Assembly (NCBI GenBank): GCA_024224995.1
Contig: JAAENB010000034.1
Span: 1-27,031 of the forward strand
DNA length: 27,031 nt
Direction of reading: 5' to 3'
Source: a bacterium
GTDB lineage: Bacteria; Spirochaetota; UBA4802; UBA5550
Shown here: piece by piece, positions 23,996 to 27,031 of the stretch
Layout: every line of letters starts with the position of its first letter
Numbering within the stretch: position 1 is the stretch's first letter
Position numbers and translations under genes: made by a program
The notes under the pieces: model-generated
Database searches by the model: none
Told to the model about the DNA's origin: nothing
The model's input: only the letters and a program-made list of their open reading frames with translations

Positions 23996-25324
23996 ATGAA
24001 AAAGATCGTAAAAATTTGTATGAGTATGCTTATTATTGTAATTTCAGTCTGTGCCGGGTGCGGAACCGGTTTCGATGAAGGCAGCGGTTCACATGACGGA
24101 AGCGGAGACAATCCCGATTCAGGGAAATCCTGGTATGGGACCATGCTGATGGGGACTTCAGACAAAGATCAGGGTTATTCGACAGCACTGGACAGTGCGG
24201 GTAATATCTATATTTGCGGAGAAACCAGTGGGGCTTTTGACGGTTGTACCAACGAGGGAAATACTGATATATTCCTGGCAAAGTATAATTCGCTTGGGCA
24301 GCAATTATGGGTGCGGCAATTAGGGTCAACTGAAAATGATCATCCCAAAAATATGGCACTGGATAAGGATGATAATATCTATATTACCGGGTGGACCTGG
24401 GGCAGCATTGATGGAGAAACATATACCGGTTATGAGGATATATTCCTGGTGAAATATGACTCATCGGGGGACAAACAGTGGATACATCTGTCAGGCAGCA
24501 CAACCTCTGATCATGCCTGGAATCTTACCATTGATAATGATGATATCTATGTAGTTGGTCATACCATGGGTTACATGGGCGATAACGAAAGCGGCAGCAG
24601 CAATGGAGGTTGGGATTTTTTCCTTGCGAAATATAATTCATCAGGAGACCGGCTATGGCTTGAGCAGATCGGGACTGCGTCGGGTGATTATGGTCTTGCA
24701 GTTATTACGGATAAGTCAGGATTTGTCTATGTGAGTGGTCACACAGGAGGAGCTTTTACCGGTTATACAAACCAGGGAGATACGGATATATTCCTTGCAA
24801 TGTTCAGTTCATTGGGAACTTCTTACCCGGTTAAACAATACGGTTCTTCCGGTGGAGAACAGCCCTACGGTCTCGTGATGGACAGCAATGAAAACATTTA
24901 CATTTCCGGTCATACCAGCAGCAGCCTGGAGGGAAATACCCATGCAGGGTTATGGGATATATTCCTGGCAAAATACGATAAAACCAGGGAAATTGAATGG
25001 GTAAAACAATTAGGTTCGGCTGGGAATGATGCATCACATAATATGGTAATTGACAGCAATGATACTCTTAGCCTGGTTGGTTATACCACTAATAATTTTA
25101 ATATGAGCAATGACCTGCTTTTAGCTCAATATAACACCTCAGGAGATCTGCTTAAGTTCCGCGTATGGGGTTCCCCCGCCGATGACGTGGCACAGGATAT
25201 TGCTGTTGATGCCAACAATGATTTTTATATTACCGGGTATACCTCGGGAAACCTTGAAGGAAAGACAAATAATGGAGGATATGACGCGTTCTTAATGAAG
25301 CTTGACCTGTATGGTGATATTTAA
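23996..25324 (+). CDS. SBBP-repeat beta-propeller lipoprotein
   Basis: From ATG 23996 (GGAG at 23983-23986) the protein has 442 residues. MKKIVKICMSMLIIVISVCAGC gives a lipoprotein signal with C22 acylated; a short S/G/D-rich linker follows. Seven SBBP-type repeats of about 50-60 residues fill the rest. Each has the pattern W-x-x-x-x-G-S, then D-x-x-x-N-I-Y-I-x-G-x-T-x-G, then D-I-F-L-A-K-Y. Seven repeats fit a closed seven-bladed propeller. SBBP proteins are abundant surface or periplasmic proteins in Leptospira and other bacteria; their ligands are generally unknown. An upstream ATG at 23981 would add five residues but includes the ribosome binding site. Confidence 0.92.
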   Translation: MKKIVKICMSMLIIVISVCAGCGTGFDEGSGSHDGSGDNPDSGKSWYGTMLMGTSDKDQGYSTALDSAGNIYICGETSGAFDGCTNEGNTDIFLAKYNSLGQQLWVRQLGSTENDHPKNMALDKDDNIYITGWTWGSIDGETYTGYEDIFLVKYDSSGDKQWIHLSGSTTSDHAWNLTIDNDDIYVVGHTMGYMGDNESGSSNGGWDFFLAKYNSSGDRLWLEQIGTASGDYGLAVITDKSGFVYVSGHTGGAFTGYTNQGDTDIFLAMFSSLGTSYPVKQYGSSGGEQPYGLVMDSNENIYISGHTSSSLEGNTHAGLWDIFLAKYDKTREIEWVKQLGSAGNDASHNMVIDSNDTLSLVGYTTNNFNMSNDLLLAQYNTSGDLLKFRVWGSPADDVAQDIAVDANNDFYITGYTSGNLEGKTNNGGYDAFLMKLDLYGDI

Positions 25325-25330
25325 CATTAC

Positions 25331-25366
25331 GTGTGTAGGGGAGAGGCATGCCTCTCCCCTACACAC
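25331..25366. repeat. 36-bp perfect palindrome (palindromic repeat family, member 2)
   Basis: The centre is between 25348 and 25349 (GCATGC) and all 18 pairs match without a loop. The 28-bp core half reads GTAGGGGAGAGGCA. It lies six bases after the stop of the propeller gene and could also act in 3'-end formation, although no T tract follows. Confidence 0.85.
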
Positions 25367-25403
25367 AACCCCACACACAAAAGAGAAAAAAACACAAAAT
25401 TTA

Positions 25404-25431
25404 TTGACATTGCCTCAAAAAACTATATATT
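25404..25431 (+). promoter_or_regulatory. sigma70-type promoter of the astacin-type protease gene
   Basis: TTGACA at 25404-25409 and TATATT at 25426-25431 are 16 bases apart. The start near 25438 gives a leader of about 50 bases ending in AAAGGAG before GTG 25490. Confidence 0.55.
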
Positions 25432-25489
25432 TATAGTAATATGTCTCTATAAAATATATAAAAAAAAGAGTCTTAAAGGAGTTAAATCT

Positions 25490-26203
25490 GTGTCAAAAAG
25501 AACAGGTTTTTGGATATCTATTCTCATGGTTCTTTTGGGTTTTGTTTTGTTTGCAAACTGCGGCCAAAACGAAACGGTTTCTCTCACAAAAACCAACCAG
25601 CAAAAAGTGGATTCAATGAAGAAATGGCCCGGCGGGGTTGTTTCTTATTATATATCCGGGGAGTTTGACACAACAGAAGAAAGCAGGCTCGCGGATGCCA
25701 TGAGCCGGTGGCAAAGTAAAACCGGGTCCGTAAGCTTTGTCGATTACACAGGAAAAAGCGCCCTGGAGATCCCCGAACCCTGCCTCGATATACAGCGAAG
25801 CACAGACCGGAACTCGGCCTCAACAGTGGGGGCGGTAGATGACCCTGTATTGCAGCTTTCAAACGTGCTTTTTTCAAAACGGACAGTAATCCACGAACTG
25901 GGCCATGTAATAGGACTCCTGCACGAGCATCAGCGGCCCGACCGGGACGACTCCATAACCATACAATGGGAAAATATCTATTCACAATACTATCATAATT
26001 TTGAGAAGTTGGACAGTCCTTTGCTGGTGGAAGAGGATTTTCCGTATGATATAAGCAGTGTTATGCATTATTCCGCATCCAGCGGAGCAAAAGACTGGTT
26101 TTCAAAGAGTATCACCATAAATGACGGATCGGGATTATCCTGGGGTTTTGCCTGTTATATAAGCGCCGAGGATATTTCAAAGGTACAAAATATTTATGAG
26201 TGA
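25490..26203 (+). CDS. Astacin-type (M12A) zinc metalloprotease lipoprotein
   Basis: Start GTG 25490 is chosen because AAAGGAG (25475-25481) lies at normal distance, a promoter is just upstream, and the residues after it form a lipoprotein signal ending LFANC (C24). The frame open from 25331 would run through a palindromic repeat. The 237-residue protein has the full astacin zinc signature HELGHVIGLLHEHQRPDRD (H135, E136, H139, H145) and the Met-turn SVMHYS (M192) with its tyrosine. It is therefore expected to be an active endopeptidase acting on extracellular or periplasmic proteins. No long propeptide is seen between the lipid anchor and the catalytic domain. The following gene begins 28 bp later, probably in one operon. 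Confidence 0.92.
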   Translation: MSKRTGFWISILMVLLGFVLFANCGQNETVSLTKTNQQKVDSMKKWPGGVVSYYISGEFDTTEESRLADAMSRWQSKTGSVSFVDYTGKSALEIPEPCLDIQRSTDRNSASTVGAVDDPVLQLSNVLFSKRTVIHELGHVIGLLHEHQRPDRDDSITIQWENIYSQYYHNFEKLDSPLLVEEDFPYDISSVMHYSASSGAKDWFSKSITINDGSGLSWGFACYISAEDISKVQNIYE

Positions 26204-26231
26204 CAGAACAAGAAAAAAAAAGAGGGGATTT

Positions 26232-26885
26232 ATGAAGAAGGTATTTGGGCCTGTTTTATTGGTATTATTTTGTTTTTTAATACTGGGTGTTGTTTTGGGC
26301 TGCGATAAATTGACCGATAAAGACGATATTGTGGAAACCAATATAAGCATGGAGATAGATCATTATATGAGCTCATCTCTTGACGGAGAGCAGCCGGCGC
26401 TCAGTTTCAGGAGAAAAAGCGAAGCAAACCAGGTGCCGGCGAATTGGGAAAATTTCTACGCAGCAGTAAAGGGATTTGATTATAAATGGGGACATTTGTA
26501 TTCGGTAGAGATCCTTGAAAGAAAGATCACCGATGATAACGAAGGATATCATTATTTACCGCGGTATGAATACGAGCTGACCAAAATAAACTCCGATACT
26601 ACGGTAGACGCTTCTACGGGCTTTAAGGTCTATCTGAAAGCCGGGTTTAACTTCTGGCTCACAAAAGAGGGAAGCGATTATTATGTAATGGATTCCATAA
26701 AAATAGACTGCGCCACAAATAGTCTTTGCAGCGCGGGAAGCCCAAACCTGGATTCTATTTACGCGGAATACCTGTTAAGTCAGGATGATGATAATCCTTC
26801 GTTTACGGAAACCGTTATTTCAGGGGATTTTCAGTACGCGTCTGATTATGGCTCCCTGGTGCTGCAGTCTTTGACAACGGAATAA
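26232..26885 (+). CDS. Lipoprotein of unknown function
   Basis: 217 residues from ATG 26232, chosen because AGAGGGG lies just upstream and the residues from this ATG form a lipoprotein signal ending VVLGC (C24). An ATG at 26196 overlaps the protease gene by 8 bp and would add 12 charged residues. The mature part has no recognised domain. It contains an aromatic-rich middle (WENFYAAVKGFDYKWGHLYSVE), a strand-rich YEYELTKINSD segment, and two cysteines close together (DCATNSLCSAG) that may form a disulfide. Probably cotranscribed with the protease, so an inhibitor, substrate or partner role is possible but unsupported. Confidence 0.8.
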   Translation: MKKVFGPVLLVLFCFLILGVVLGCDKLTDKDDIVETNISMEIDHYMSSSLDGEQPALSFRRKSEANQVPANWENFYAAVKGFDYKWGHLYSVEILERKITDDNEGYHYLPRYEYELTKINSDTTVDASTGFKVYLKAGFNFWLTKEGSDYYVMDSIKIDCATNSLCSAGSPNLDSIYAEYLLSQDDDNPSFTETVISGDFQYASDYGSLVLQSLTTE

Positions 26886-26908
26886 CATAACAATAAACCG
26901 TTTTTTGA

Positions 26909-26937
26909 TTGATTTATTTCAGCCTTCGGTATATATA
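26909..26937 (+). promoter_or_regulatory. Candidate promoter for the last, truncated gene
   Basis: TTGATT at 26909-26914 and TATATA at 26932-26937 are 17 bases apart. The start near 26944 would place the small hairpin at 26947-26962 at the very 5' end of the RNA. Confidence 0.4.
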
Positions 26938-26946
26938 ACAACCACA

Positions 26947-26962
26947 GGGGCAAGAAAGCCCC
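26947..26962 (+). other. Small hairpin in the leader of the last gene
   Basis: GGGGC, loop AAGAAA, GCCCC; the stem ends one base before the TAAGGAG ribosome binding site. It may stabilise the 5' end of the RNA or tune translation. Confidence 0.4.
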
Positions 26963-26975
26963 ATAAGGAGTTGTT

Positions 26976-27031
26976 ATGAAGAGACCGGTTTTCGCGTATA
27001 TTTTTATAAGTCTGATATCATGTATGTTGAT
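26976..27031 (+). CDS. N-terminus of another probable lipoprotein gene, cut by the window edge
   Basis: ATG 26976 follows AAGGAG at 26964-26969. The 18 visible residues (MKRPVFAYIFISLISCML) are a basic start, a hydrophobic stretch and a lipobox-like LISC. The product cannot be named. Confidence 0.6.
   Translation, partial: MKRPVFAYIFISLISCML

Noticed and set aside
25331..25489. N-terminal extension of the astacin-type protein from an upstream ATG
   Set aside because: The extension would translate the 36-bp palindrome and the promoter; GTG 25490 has a strong ribosome binding site and begins a lipoprotein signal.
25584..25985. 133-codon antisense open frame opposite the astacin gene
   Set aside because: The sense frame carries a complete zinc-protease signature; the antisense product is rich in R, P and G without domain features.

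Overview
The window reads as chromosomal DNA of a diderm bacterium with an AT-rich genome, spacious AT-rich intergenic regions and good sigma70-type promoters. A spirochaete-like lineage (Spirochaetota, perhaps related to Leptospira-type environmental groups) is my best guess. It rests on a PorV/FadL-like barrel, a 7TMR-DISM/SpoIIE phosphatase, many lipoproteins with relaxed lipoboxes, an SBBP propeller and an AAA-ATPase-like/PD-(D/E)XK gene. No rRNA or marker gene proves this. I saw no tRNA, rRNA, CRISPR array or transposase.

Left part (1-4.5 kb), mostly housekeeping. A truncated leftward gene (possibly of a 4Fe-4S ferredoxin-like family) is divergent from nadA, which is followed 17 bp later by an unrecognised acidic protein gene with a TTG start. 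After a strong promoter comes a PorV/UPF0164-like outer-membrane barrel gene whose 3' end overlaps RNase PH by 59 bp.

Centre (4.5-13.7 kb). A very large gene (2468 codons) encodes a cysteine-less thioredoxin-fold-like N-terminus, fifteen Ig-like repeats of about 107-111 residues, a MIDAS-less VWA-like domain and a beta-rich C-terminus, with no signal peptide. Repeats 7-10 and 11-14 are two 434-residue copies of one four-domain block. An AAA-ATPase-like/PDDEXK gene starts on the last base of its stop codon (TAATG).

Middle-right (13.7-20.9 kb), many short convergent and divergent units: a small Ca-loop-like lipoprotein; a 95-residue hypothetical; a DHH phosphoesterase with a CsgG/LpoB-like protein; a membrane protein with a PH-like tail; a DUF5648-type repeat protein; an LPLAT/PlsC acyltransferase; and a 7TMR-DISM-SpoIIE phosphatase.

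Right part (20.9-27 kb): six consecutive rightward genes that all appear to encode lipoproteins. They are a YadA-head-like stalk protein, a sphingomyelinase-like metallophosphoesterase, a seven-repeat SBBP propeller, an astacin-type zinc protease, an unrecognised lipoprotein and a truncated one. Between them lie GC-rich perfect palindromes. Two of these (42 and 36 bp) share one core pattern with compensated differences and look like members of a dispersed palindromic repeat family.

The strongest candidates for something undescribed are the giant Trx/Ig/VWA protein coupled to the AAA/PDDEXK gene, the lipid-anchored YadA-like protein, and the palindrome family.
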